From Symbiobacteriaceae bacterium (GTDB lineage: Bacteria > Bacillota > JAAYKD01 > WRDA01): DNA of 6,294 bases. A program made the translations under genes and the position numbers. This document shows positions 1-5,403 of the stretch, one piece after another; the stretch's first letter is position 1, and every line of letters begins with the position of its first letter. The notes under the pieces are model-generated. The model was not told where the DNA came from and ran no database searches. It worked only from the letters and a program-made list of their open reading frames with translations. The stretch is from contig WREE01000117.1 in assembly GCA_009779515.1 (NCBI GenBank), forward strand, positions 1 to 6,294, given 5' to 3'.

Positions 1-173
1 ACCAGGCGCGGATTCTCCAGTTGGCCAATACCAAAGGTTGTATCAAGGTAGGTGCCGATGCCGATTTAGTTATGTTGAACGATGATCTAACCATCGACAA
101 AGTGTGGGCTAAGGGGCGTTGTTTGGTCGATGGGGGGCAACCTATCGTCTGGGGTACCTTTGAGCAGCTATGA
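1..173 (+). CDS. iadA: Isoaspartyl dipeptidase (beta-aspartyl-peptidase) IadA, C-terminal fragment
   Basis: Open at the left edge; the frame (codons from base 3) reads about 56 residues to a TGA at 171-173. The segment ADADLVMLND followed by a VWAKGRCLVDGG stretch and a final WGTFEQL is the usual C-terminal beta-strand cap of amidohydrolase-superfamily enzymes. The closing pattern (ADLxxM, then xVxAxGxxxVxxG, then xGTFE) resembles, from memory, the end of E. coli IadA, a zinc metallopeptidase that cleaves beta-aspartyl (isoaspartyl) dipeptides arising from damaged or branched peptides. The metal ligands and active site would lie upstream, outside the window, so catalytic competence cannot be judged. 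Its stop codon overlaps the start of fapR in an ATGA junction, so the two are probably cotranscribed and translationally coupled. The amidohydrolase assignment is firm; another member such as a dihydroorotase-like or GlcNAc-6-phosphate deacetylase-like enzyme is a less likely alternative. Confidence 0.7.
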   Translation, partial: QARILQLANTKGCIKVGADADLVMLNDDLTIDKVWAKGRCLVDGGQPIVWGTFEQL

Positions 174-721
174 GGCGCGGTAGAGACCAGCGGCAACAGG
201 AGTTGCAGCAGCTGCTTCTGGAGCAACCGCTACTAACTGACGAAGAAATTGCAGCGCGCCTGCGAGTCAGTGTAGCTACCATACGCCTCGATAGATTGCA
301 GTTGGCTATTCCAGAATGGCGGGAACGGGTGCGCCAAAGCATCGATGAAGCCAGTGTGACTGTTCGTGCTTTGCAGGTGTCAGAACTGGTAGGGGAGCTC
401 CTGGATCTGCAACTCAACCGCAGTGGTCTTTCTATTTTGGAAAGCACCGCCGAAATGGCTTTTTCCCACACCCAAATTATTCGCAGCCATGTTATTTATG
501 CTATGGCAGAATCTTTGGCGCTTGCCATCATTGATGCTGAAGTAGCTTTGGTAGGGGTTGCCTCTATCCGCTACCGCTCGCCGGCTTTAGCTGGAGAGCG
601 GCTGGTGGCTAAGGGGGATCTTATCGAAGACCGGGGGAGCAGCAAAATTATCCATGTACGAGTATCGGTGCAGCAACGGGAAGTTTTTCGTGGCAAGTTT
701 TTATTGGAATTGATTCGCTAA
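170..721 (+). CDS. fapR: FapR, malonyl-CoA-responsive repressor of fatty acid and phospholipid synthesis
   Basis: The 183 residues match the usual size of FapR (about 190). Residues 1-50 form a DeoR-like helix-turn-helix: LLTDEEIAARLRVSVATIRL at 21-40, followed by DRLQLAIPEWRERV, is very close to the FapR recognition helix and linker. Residues about 75-183 form the hot-dog-fold effector domain, with FSHTQIIRSH at 98-107 and SLALAIIDAEVALVG at 115-129. In the family this domain binds malonyl-CoA or malonyl-ACP, which releases the repressor from operators before fab and pls genes. The Arg that contacts the malonyl carboxylate (Arg106 in B. subtilis, from memory) appears conserved as Arg105, but the next residue, usually Gly, is Ser106. 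The ATG overlaps the upstream TGA and the local ribosome binding site is weak, so translation probably depends on coupling to the upstream gene. The next gene is not plsX or fabD, so its targets probably lie elsewhere. Confidence 0.93.
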   Translation: MRRGRDQRQQELQQLLLEQPLLTDEEIAARLRVSVATIRLDRLQLAIPEWRERVRQSIDEASVTVRALQVSELVGELLDLQLNRSGLSILESTAEMAFSHTQIIRSHVIYAMAESLALAIIDAEVALVGVASIRYRSPALAGERLVAKGDLIEDRGSSKIIHVRVSVQQREVFRGKFLLELIR

Positions 722-729
722 AGCTTATT

Positions 730-769
730 CTCCTTAACACAAATGTAACTAATATTTCGTATTAAGGAG
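730..769. repeat. Inverted repeat just upstream of the operon promoter
   Basis: CTCCTTAA at 730-737 is perfectly complementary to TTAAGGAG at 762-769. A few further pairs lie inside (A739-T760, C740-G759) after one mismatch. The arm centres are 32 bp apart, close to three helical turns, and the right arm ends two bases before the predicted -35 box. No T-run follows on either strand, so it does not look like a terminator of fapR. A dimeric regulator site is possible, and so is a weak RNA hairpin at the end of the fapR message. The repeat is seen directly; a function is inference. Confidence 0.45.
750..764. promoter_or_regulatory. AT-rich palindrome, possible FapR-type operator
   Basis: TAATA-TTTCG-TATTA is a 15-bp palindrome with 5-bp arms and a 5-bp centre, located 7 bp upstream of the -35 box. 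FapR boxes, as recalled, have TAGTA/TACTA arms with the same 5-bp centre, so this site has the right geometry but one substitution in each arm. Short AT-rich palindromes arise easily by chance, so the assignment is tentative. Confidence 0.25.
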
Positions 770-771
770 TA

Positions 772-800
772 TTGCAAAAAAATAATCACTGTGGTATACT
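772..800 (+). promoter_or_regulatory. Predicted sigma-A promoter of the 126-aa protein, NfeD and SPFH operon
   Basis: The -35 box TTGCAA (772-777) and -10 box TATACT (795-800) are separated by exactly 17 bp, and TGG directly before the -10 makes it an extended -10 promoter. Each box differs from the consensus by little. An initiation site about 6-8 bases after the -10 would lie near 806-808, right at the ribosome binding site (GGAGGTGAT, 808-816), giving an unusually short 5' leader of roughly 15 bases. This is the best promoter in the window and separates the downstream genes from fapR. Confidence 0.7.
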
Positions 801-821
801 ATATACCGGAGGTGATAATGC

Positions 822-1202
822 GTGTACGAATGGGTAAAAAATGAAACGCGTAGTCCCAGTGCTACCATCTATTTATCGAACATCACTTTGAACCGGGCAG
901 CAATCGAATACCTGGATAATCCCTGGTACGTTATGCTGGGGGTTAACCGCGAAACCAAACAGATTGCTATCCGCCTTGTTTCGCAGCATGAAGTGGCAGA
1001 AGGTATGGTAGCTCCAGATGAGCTCTACAAAATCAGCATCGCCAGAAGTTATGGTCGTATCGCCAACCGCAGCTTCTGCACCATGATCAACGACCTGTTT
1101 GAGCTCAACTTATCCGCAGAAGCGGGTCGCAAGTATCCCCTGTTGTTTGATACGCGAGACCAGATTCTGGTTATCGACCTGGGAAGGGGGGAGGTAGAAT
1201 GA
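822..1202 (+). CDS. Uncharacterised 126-residue protein, first gene of an NfeD/SPFH operon
   Basis: I do not recognise the family with confidence. The GTG start is set by GGAGGTGAT at 808-816, with 9 bases between GGAGG and GTG; an ATG at 818 is in another frame and stops after 8 codons. No signal peptide or membrane segment is visible, so the product should be cytosolic. Residues 14-24 (ATIYLSNITLN) then YVMLGVNRETKQIAIRLV (36-53) look like two beta-rich units around a short helix (AAIEYLDN). A second half repeats a similar flavour: YKISIARSYGRIANRSF (69-85), a helix MINDLFELNL (88-97), then KYPLLFDTRDQILVIDL (104-120). The compact alpha/beta layout is of the kind found in small DNA-binding or scaffold proteins, but this is inference. 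Its TGA overlaps the nfeD ATG (ATGA at 1199-1202), so translation of the two is coupled and a joint role in membrane-domain formation or its control is plausible. Confidence 0.85.
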   Translation: MYEWVKNETRSPSATIYLSNITLNRAAIEYLDNPWYVMLGVNRETKQIAIRLVSQHEVAEGMVAPDELYKISIARSYGRIANRSFCTMINDLFELNLSAEAGRKYPLLFDTRDQILVIDLGRGEVE

Positions 1203-1630
1203 CAATTCTTTGGATTGTCGTAGCCCTAATAGCGGCAGTGGTGGAAATGGCCACCCAAGCCCTGGTGAGCATCTGGTTCTCGGTAGCTGGTGTGGTAGCT
1301 TTTGTCATGGCGTATTTTAATATGCCATTACCCATCCAACTTCTCTCCTTTGCAGTAGTTTCCATTGCCAGCTTCTTAGTCATCAGGCGATATATTCTGC
1401 CGTTTACCAAAGTGAAAATTGTGCCCACAAATGTAGACCGAATTATCGGTATGGAGGTTTTCGTAACCAAAGAAATACCCCGACGTGGCCGCGGTGAAGT
1501 CAGAGCCCATGGCGCTCTCTGGAGTGCTCGCAGTGACGATCCGGATATTGTAATCTCCGAGGGGAGTTCGGTAATTGTTCGAGCTATCGATGGCGCAACC
1601 TTGTTAGTCACTCTCATCGAAGACGAGTAG
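1199..1630 (+). CDS. NfeD-family membrane protein, short NfeD1b type
   Basis: The 143 residues form three hydrophobic segments (about 3-22, 25-41 and 46-64) followed by a soluble beta-rich domain (about 75-143). That domain carries the NfeD C-terminal OB-fold pattern: IIGMEVFVTKEI, then RGEVRAHGALWSARS (98-112) with the conserved G-x-V-x-x-x-G-x-x-W spacing, and EGSSVIVRAIDGATLLV (121-137). Long NfeD proteins have an extra ClpP-like serine protease domain at the N-terminus; it is absent here, so this is a membrane partner and not a protease. In the family the OB domain is thought to assist the neighbouring SPFH protein, which is encoded next. The start overlaps the previous stop codon (ATGA), with a purine-rich GGGAAGGGGGGAGG ribosome binding site at 1181-1194 inside the upstream gene. 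Close relatives include B. subtilis YuaF and YqeZ-type C-terminal regions. Confidence 0.9.
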   Translation: MTILWIVVALIAAVVEMATQALVSIWFSVAGVVAFVMAYFNMPLPIQLLSFAVVSIASFLVIRRYILPFTKVKIVPTNVDRIIGMEVFVTKEIPRRGRGEVRAHGALWSARSDDPDIVISEGSSVIVRAIDGATLLVTLIEDE

Positions 1631-1662
1631 CAAACTATATTTTAGGACAGGAGGGGTGAACC

Positions 1663-2580
1663 ATGGGGGACATAATTAGCATCATTATTTTCATCAGTTT
1701 GGGTATCATCGCTTTGGCTGCTATATTTTCGTACATTCGTATTGTACCGCAGTCGGAAGCTTATGTTATTGAGCGGCTGGGAGCCTACCATACCACTTTA
1801 GGAGTGGGGTTTCACATCCTAACACCAATTATCGACAGAGTGGCGAAGAAAATCTCCATGCGAGAGCAAATTCTGGACTTCCCTCCGCAACCCTGTATTA
1901 CCCGCGATAATGTTACCATCCAAGTAGACACGGTAATTTACTATTATGTTACCGACCCTAAACTCTTTACCTACGGGGTGGATAATCCTATCAGTGGTAT
2001 CGAAAAAATGACTGCTACCACTATCCGTAACATTATTGGTGAGTTAGAGCTGGATGAAACGCTTACTTCTCGAGATACCGTCAACTCCAAGGTGCGGGAA
2101 ATCATCGACGAAGCTACCGATCCCTGGGGGATTAAGGTTAACCGGGTGGAGCTCAAGAATATTATCCCTCCCCGGGATATTTTAGACGCTATGGAAAAGC
2201 AGATGCGGGCTGAGCGGGAGCGCCGGGAAGCGATCCTTAGAGCCGAAGGCGAAAAGCATGCAGCTATTCTGCGGGCGGAAGGTGATCGGGAGTCCGCGTT
2301 GTTGCAAGCCGATGCTCAACGGCAGCAGATGATCGCCATTGCCCGCGGCGAAGCAGATTCCATCCTCTTAGTGGCAGAAGCTCAAGCTAAAGGTATTAAG
2401 ATGATCAAAGAAGCTAACCCCAGCGCTGCTTATCTGACTCTGAAAGGCTTCGAGTCGTTAGAAAAGGTTGCTGACGGTAAAGCCACCAAACTGATTATTC
2501 CTTCCCAAATTCAAGATGTGGCAGGTCTCATGGCTTCTTTGAAGGAAGTATTAGCCAAGGAAGAGAATGAAGAAAAATAA
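1663..2580 (+). CDS. SPFH/band 7 protein, stomatin-like paraslipin (QmcA/HflC-type)
   Basis: The 305 residues have one N-terminal membrane segment (about 3-25, following a short MGD start) and an SPFH/band 7 domain (about 26-185). Diagnostic stretches are IVPQSEAYVIERLGAY (27-42), PIIDRVAKKISMREQILDFP (55-74), TRDNVTIQVDTVIYYYVTDP (80-99), and WGIKVNRVELKNIIPP (155-170). A charged coiled coil (about 175-250) follows, containing three 11-residue units beginning AILRAEGEKHA, AILRAEGDRES and ALLQADAQRQQ (190-222). The C-terminus (265-305) is LIIPSQIQDVAGLMASL followed by an acidic tail. Such proteins oligomerise into large rings or cages at the inner face of the membrane and organise membrane domains; some modulate FtsH proteolysis. 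Paraslipins are typically encoded beside NfeD, as here, 32 bases downstream. The start is supported by GGAGGGGTGAACC just before the ATG. QmcA, HflK/HflC and slipin names all fit loosely; paraslipin is the best fit because of the NfeD neighbour. Confidence 0.93.
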   Translation: MGDIISIIIFISLGIIALAAIFSYIRIVPQSEAYVIERLGAYHTTLGVGFHILTPIIDRVAKKISMREQILDFPPQPCITRDNVTIQVDTVIYYYVTDPKLFTYGVDNPISGIEKMTATTIRNIIGELELDETLTSRDTVNSKVREIIDEATDPWGIKVNRVELKNIIPPRDILDAMEKQMRAERERREAILRAEGEKHAAILRAEGDRESALLQADAQRQQMIAIARGEADSILLVAEAQAKGIKMIKEANPSAAYLTLKGFESLEKVADGKATKLIIPSQIQDVAGLMASLKEVLAKEENEEK

Positions 2581-2601
2581 TATGCTCATCATCAACACCC
2601 G

Positions 2602-2638
2602 GCTGGGTTCGTGCTGACAGCACCAACCCAGCTTTTTT
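2602..2638 (+). terminator. Intrinsic terminator after the SPFH gene
   Basis: GCTGGGTT (2602-2609) pairs with AACCCAGC (2625-2632). A single C-C mismatch leads into an inner stem GTGCT/AGCAC (2611-2615 with 2619-2623) and a 3-base GAC loop. Six T residues follow at 2633-2638. The 13-pair, GC-rich hairpin with a U-run is a strong rho-independent terminator, placed 21 bases after the SPFH stop codon, and it closes the three-gene unit. Confidence 0.95.
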
Positions 2639-2667
2639 GTTCGCTCTTTCCAGGCAGGTTTTTAAGC

Positions 2668-2696
2668 TGCTCATGGCGAAACGTACAAGGGATACT
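2668..2696 (+). promoter_or_regulatory. Weak candidate promoter for ftsK
   Basis: Because a strong terminator lies upstream, ftsK needs its own promoter in 2639-2703. The best -10 candidate is GATACT (2691-2696), one base from the TATACT form. At 17 bp upstream the -35 would be TGCTCA (2668-2673), which is poor. A 5-bp inverted repeat (AAACG 2679-2683, CGTTT 2698-2702) flanks the -10. As with the upstream operon promoter, the -10 lies only about 6 bases before the ribosome binding site, so the leader would be very short. An activator, another sigma factor or a different start site are all possible. Confidence 0.25.
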
Positions 2697-2716
2697 TCGT
2701 TTGGGAGGTGAGATGA

Positions 2717-5386
2717 GTGGACAGTAAAAGCAGCAGCACCCGCAAACGTCAACCTGCTGGCAAAAAGAGCGGCGCTAGTACCACTAGCGAAGCTAAGGTC
2801 TCCTGGTGGCGGCGCCTTCGCCAAACTAATCCTCCGGCGGGGTGGGTTGCCCTCATTCTCTTTTGTCTCTCCGTCTATATTCTTTTAGTCTCCATCTGGC
2901 CTCATAACTCCGGTTTTTTCGGAGGTTTTCTCCACTCCTTTTTAGGGGGCGCTTTGGGGCGCTCCAAACTCCTCTTCGCCTTATCGCTATTATTATACAG
3001 CATAGGTCTTCTATTGCCGGTGCAACTACCGGGGCGTCTAACCAGCTTTTGGGGTCTCTTTTTTCTGCAAATCTCCGTATTATTAGGCGATAGCTGGTGG
3101 TCTGCTTTTCGGGGTCTCGATATGGGCGACCCTATAGTCCGTGGCAGCTACGGTGGCGGCATAGGTGCTGCTCTATATAGCCTCATCTTCGGCTTTGGCG
3201 GTTCTCTGGGAGTGGGGGTAGTTCTTTTTGCCCTCCTGCTTACCACGGCTAGCATGCTGACACGCATCCCTCCGGCATTAGTGTTGGTGATGATCGGTCG
3301 CGGAGCTCGCCGCGCTATTCCCAGCCCCGAACAAGCTAAAGCTATTCGCAGCAAAGGGCAAGCGGTGCTCAGCCAGGTTTCGCAAGCGGTGCAAAGACCG
3401 CCCACCCCTGAGCTTGCAGAGCCTTCGGCCGAGTTGCTGCTGCGACAAGATGAGTTGACCGCTCGGGTGGCGGCTCTTTCCCAGGAGAGTGTTCAAAGAA
3501 GTGCCGAGGAGAAAGCCGATCCTCTCGCTATACCTCAACCCCACATAGCACCGGAGGAGGAAGAGGAGCTTTTACTACCCTCGGTCAGTCCCGGTATAGT
3601 CTTGCCGCTGGCTACGGCGGAACTCTACCGTCAGCTGGAGCCTAGCGCTGTTCCCGACCTGGTGCCTATAGAACCTACTCCGAAGCCAGAAGATCCCCTT
3701 CCTTCCCAGCTTGTCCCAGCAATTTTAATGGAAGATGAATTGGTTCCTTTAAACGAAGAGGAGCTACAGCTTTTCTATGAAGGCGACCCTTTGGTTGGTA
3801 ACGACCCTTGGGACGATGACGAAGCACCTCTTCCTATTGGCGGTGTCCCTCATGATATCGATACTGCCACTTTAGCTCAGTTGATGAGCAGTATGACGTC
3901 GGGAGCTGCTATGGTCAGGTATCAACCCCCTCCCTTAGGGCTACTGACCAAACCGCTAGGCAACCCGGGGCTTCCCCCTTCCGAACTGGCAAGTAACTCT
4001 CTACTTTTAGAGCAAACTTTAGACCAGTTCGGGGTGAAAGCTAAGGTGTTGGCTATCAGCCAGGGTCCGGCGGTTACTCGCTATGAACTGCAATTGGCTC
4101 CAGGTATAAGGGTTAGCAAAGTGGCTAGCCTCGCGGACGATATTGCTTTATCTTTAGCCGCTGTAGGGGTGCGCATTGAAGCGCCCATCCCGGGGAAGGC
4201 TGCTATTGGCATTGAAGTGCCCAACAAAGTGGCGGGAACGGTAATGCTTAGCGAAATATTGCATAGCCAGGAATATAGTGAAGCCAAAACGCCTTTGACG
4301 GTAGCTTTGGGGAAAGATATTGCCGGTAAGCCGGTGGTAATCGACTTAGCCCGTATGCCTCATCTGCTGCTGGCAGGAACTACCGGCTCCGGTAAATCGG
4401 TGACTATGAACACCATTATCTGCAGCATTCTGTACCGCTGCAGCCCCGATCAGGTGCGTTTAATCATGGTCGATCCCAAAGTGGTGGAAATGCAAAACTA
4501 CAACGGTATTCCTCATTTGTTGGCGCCGGTGGTTACCGACCCTAAAAAGGCAGCAGCGGTGCTTAAAATTGCCACCAAGGAGATGGATAAGCGCTACGAG
4601 CTATTTTCCGCCTTGAATGTCAAAAATATCGTCCAGTTTAACGAAAAAATAGCTGTTTTAAAGAACAATCCCGACATCAACCCAGAGCTTCAGGAAGTGG
4701 TAGCGAAAATGGAAACCATTCCTTATTGGGTTTTGTTTATCGATGAATTAGCCGACCTCATGATGATTGCCCGGGACGAGGTAGAACGCTCGATAATTCG
4801 TATTTCGCAGCTCGCCAGGGCAGCTGGGATTCATCTGGTGGTGGGGACGCAAAGACCGACTACCGATGTTATTACCGGAATTATCAAAGGGAACATTCCT
4901 TCGCGGATTGCCTTTGTGGTCTCAGCAGGTATAGATTCCCGGATTATTTTGGATACCAACGGTGCGGAAAAGCTTTTGGGCAAAGGTGATATGCTCTTTA
5001 TGCCTATTGGCAGTTTCAAACCTATCCGGGTGCAAGGAGCTTTTATCTCCGAAGAAGATATTGACGCTATCGTAGCTCATGTTAAAGCCCAGGGGACACC
5101 GGTTTATAACGAGGAAATTCTTCATGGTGGTGACGAAGATGAAGCCACTGCCAACGACTATAGCGAGCGCGACCCCCTAATTTATAAAGCGGCGCATTTA
5201 ATAGTGGAGGCACGTCTTGGTTCCACCTCCTTTATCCAAAGGCGTCTCAATGTTGGTTTCTCTCGGGCAGGGCGTATTATGGATCAGCTACAGGAGCTGG
5301 GGGTCGTCGGACCACCCAATGGAAGTAAGCCCAGGGATGTGTTGTTTTCCCTGGAGCAGGTGGATCAGCTGCGTTCAATCCTGTAA
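2717..5386 (+). CDS. ftsK: DNA translocase FtsK/SpoIIIE
   Basis: The 889-residue protein is a membrane-anchored hexameric ATPase that pumps chromosomal DNA through the closing septum. The N-terminus is basic (1-37) and followed by about four membrane segments (about 42-60, 84-100, 108-124, 150-177). An extended Pro- and Glu-rich linker (about 200-400) includes the acidic runs at 280-284 and 366-369. The motor begins near YQPPPLGLL (402-410). Walker A is GTTGSGKS (554-561), Walker B is VLFIDELADLMM (672-683), and the FtsK signature GTQRPTTDVITGIIKGNIPSR (710-730) is followed by DSRIILD (740-746) and GAEKLLGKGDML (749-760). The winged-helix gamma domain (819-877) contains STSFIQRRLNVGFSRAGRIM and NGSKPRDVL, the DNA-sequence-reading part of the family. 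It is longer than B. subtilis SpoIIIE (787), mainly in the linker. GTG 2717 is chosen because GGAGG (2704-2708) lies 8 bases upstream; the nearby ATG at 2713 is out of frame. Cytosolic SftA is excluded by the membrane segments. Confidence 0.96.
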   Translation: MDSKSSSTRKRQPAGKKSGASTTSEAKVSWWRRLRQTNPPAGWVALILFCLSVYILLVSIWPHNSGFFGGFLHSFLGGALGRSKLLFALSLLLYSIGLLLPVQLPGRLTSFWGLFFLQISVLLGDSWWSAFRGLDMGDPIVRGSYGGGIGAALYSLIFGFGGSLGVGVVLFALLLTTASMLTRIPPALVLVMIGRGARRAIPSPEQAKAIRSKGQAVLSQVSQAVQRPPTPELAEPSAELLLRQDELTARVAALSQESVQRSAEEKADPLAIPQPHIAPEEEEELLLPSVSPGIVLPLATAELYRQLEPSAVPDLVPIEPTPKPEDPLPSQLVPAILMEDELVPLNEEELQLFYEGDPLVGNDPWDDDEAPLPIGGVPHDIDTATLAQLMSSMTSGAAMVRYQPPPLGLLTKPLGNPGLPPSELASNSLLLEQTLDQFGVKAKVLAISQGPAVTRYELQLAPGIRVSKVASLADDIALSLAAVGVRIEAPIPGKAAIGIEVPNKVAGTVMLSEILHSQEYSEAKTPLTVALGKDIAGKPVVIDLARMPHLLLAGTTGSGKSVTMNTIICSILYRCSPDQVRLIMVDPKVVEMQNYNGIPHLLAPVVTDPKKAAAVLKIATKEMDKRYELFSALNVKNIVQFNEKIAVLKNNPDINPELQEVVAKMETIPYWVLFIDELADLMMIARDEVERSIIRISQLARAAGIHLVVGTQRPTTDVITGIIKGNIPSRIAFVVSAGIDSRIILDTNGAEKLLGKGDMLFMPIGSFKPIRVQGAFISEEDIDAIVAHVKAQGTPVYNEEILHGGDEDEATANDYSERDPLIYKAAHLIVEARLGSTSFIQRRLNVGFSRAGRIMDQLQELGVVGPPNGSKPRDVLFSLEQVDQLRSIL

Positions 5387-5403
5387 TTAAGGAGGTGGCT
5401 GCG

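Noticed and set aside
142..471. Long minus-strand open frame opposite fapR
   Set aside because: It is antiparallel to a clear fapR gene, has a low-complexity Ser/Arg-rich product and no convincing start context; the other minus-strand frames in the window are rejected for the same reasons.
730..769. Inverted repeat considered as the fapR terminator
   Set aside because: The stem is only 8 bp and AT-rich, the loop region is long and no T-run follows on either strand.
1181..1188. GGGAAGGG, a match to the KOPS pattern GGGNAGGG read by FtsK (with another on the minus strand at 5869-5876)
   Set aside because: The first copy is part of the nfeD ribosome binding site and the second is in the opposite orientation inside the RodZ-like gene; two octamer hits with no strand bias in 6 kb show nothing about polar motifs, and Firmicutes SpoIIIE uses a different sequence.
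822..2580. The three-gene unit considered as an antiphage or mobile defence system
   Set aside because: NfeD and SPFH proteins are common chromosomal membrane proteins, no nuclease, toxin or sensor domain is visible, and no mobile element marks flank the unit.
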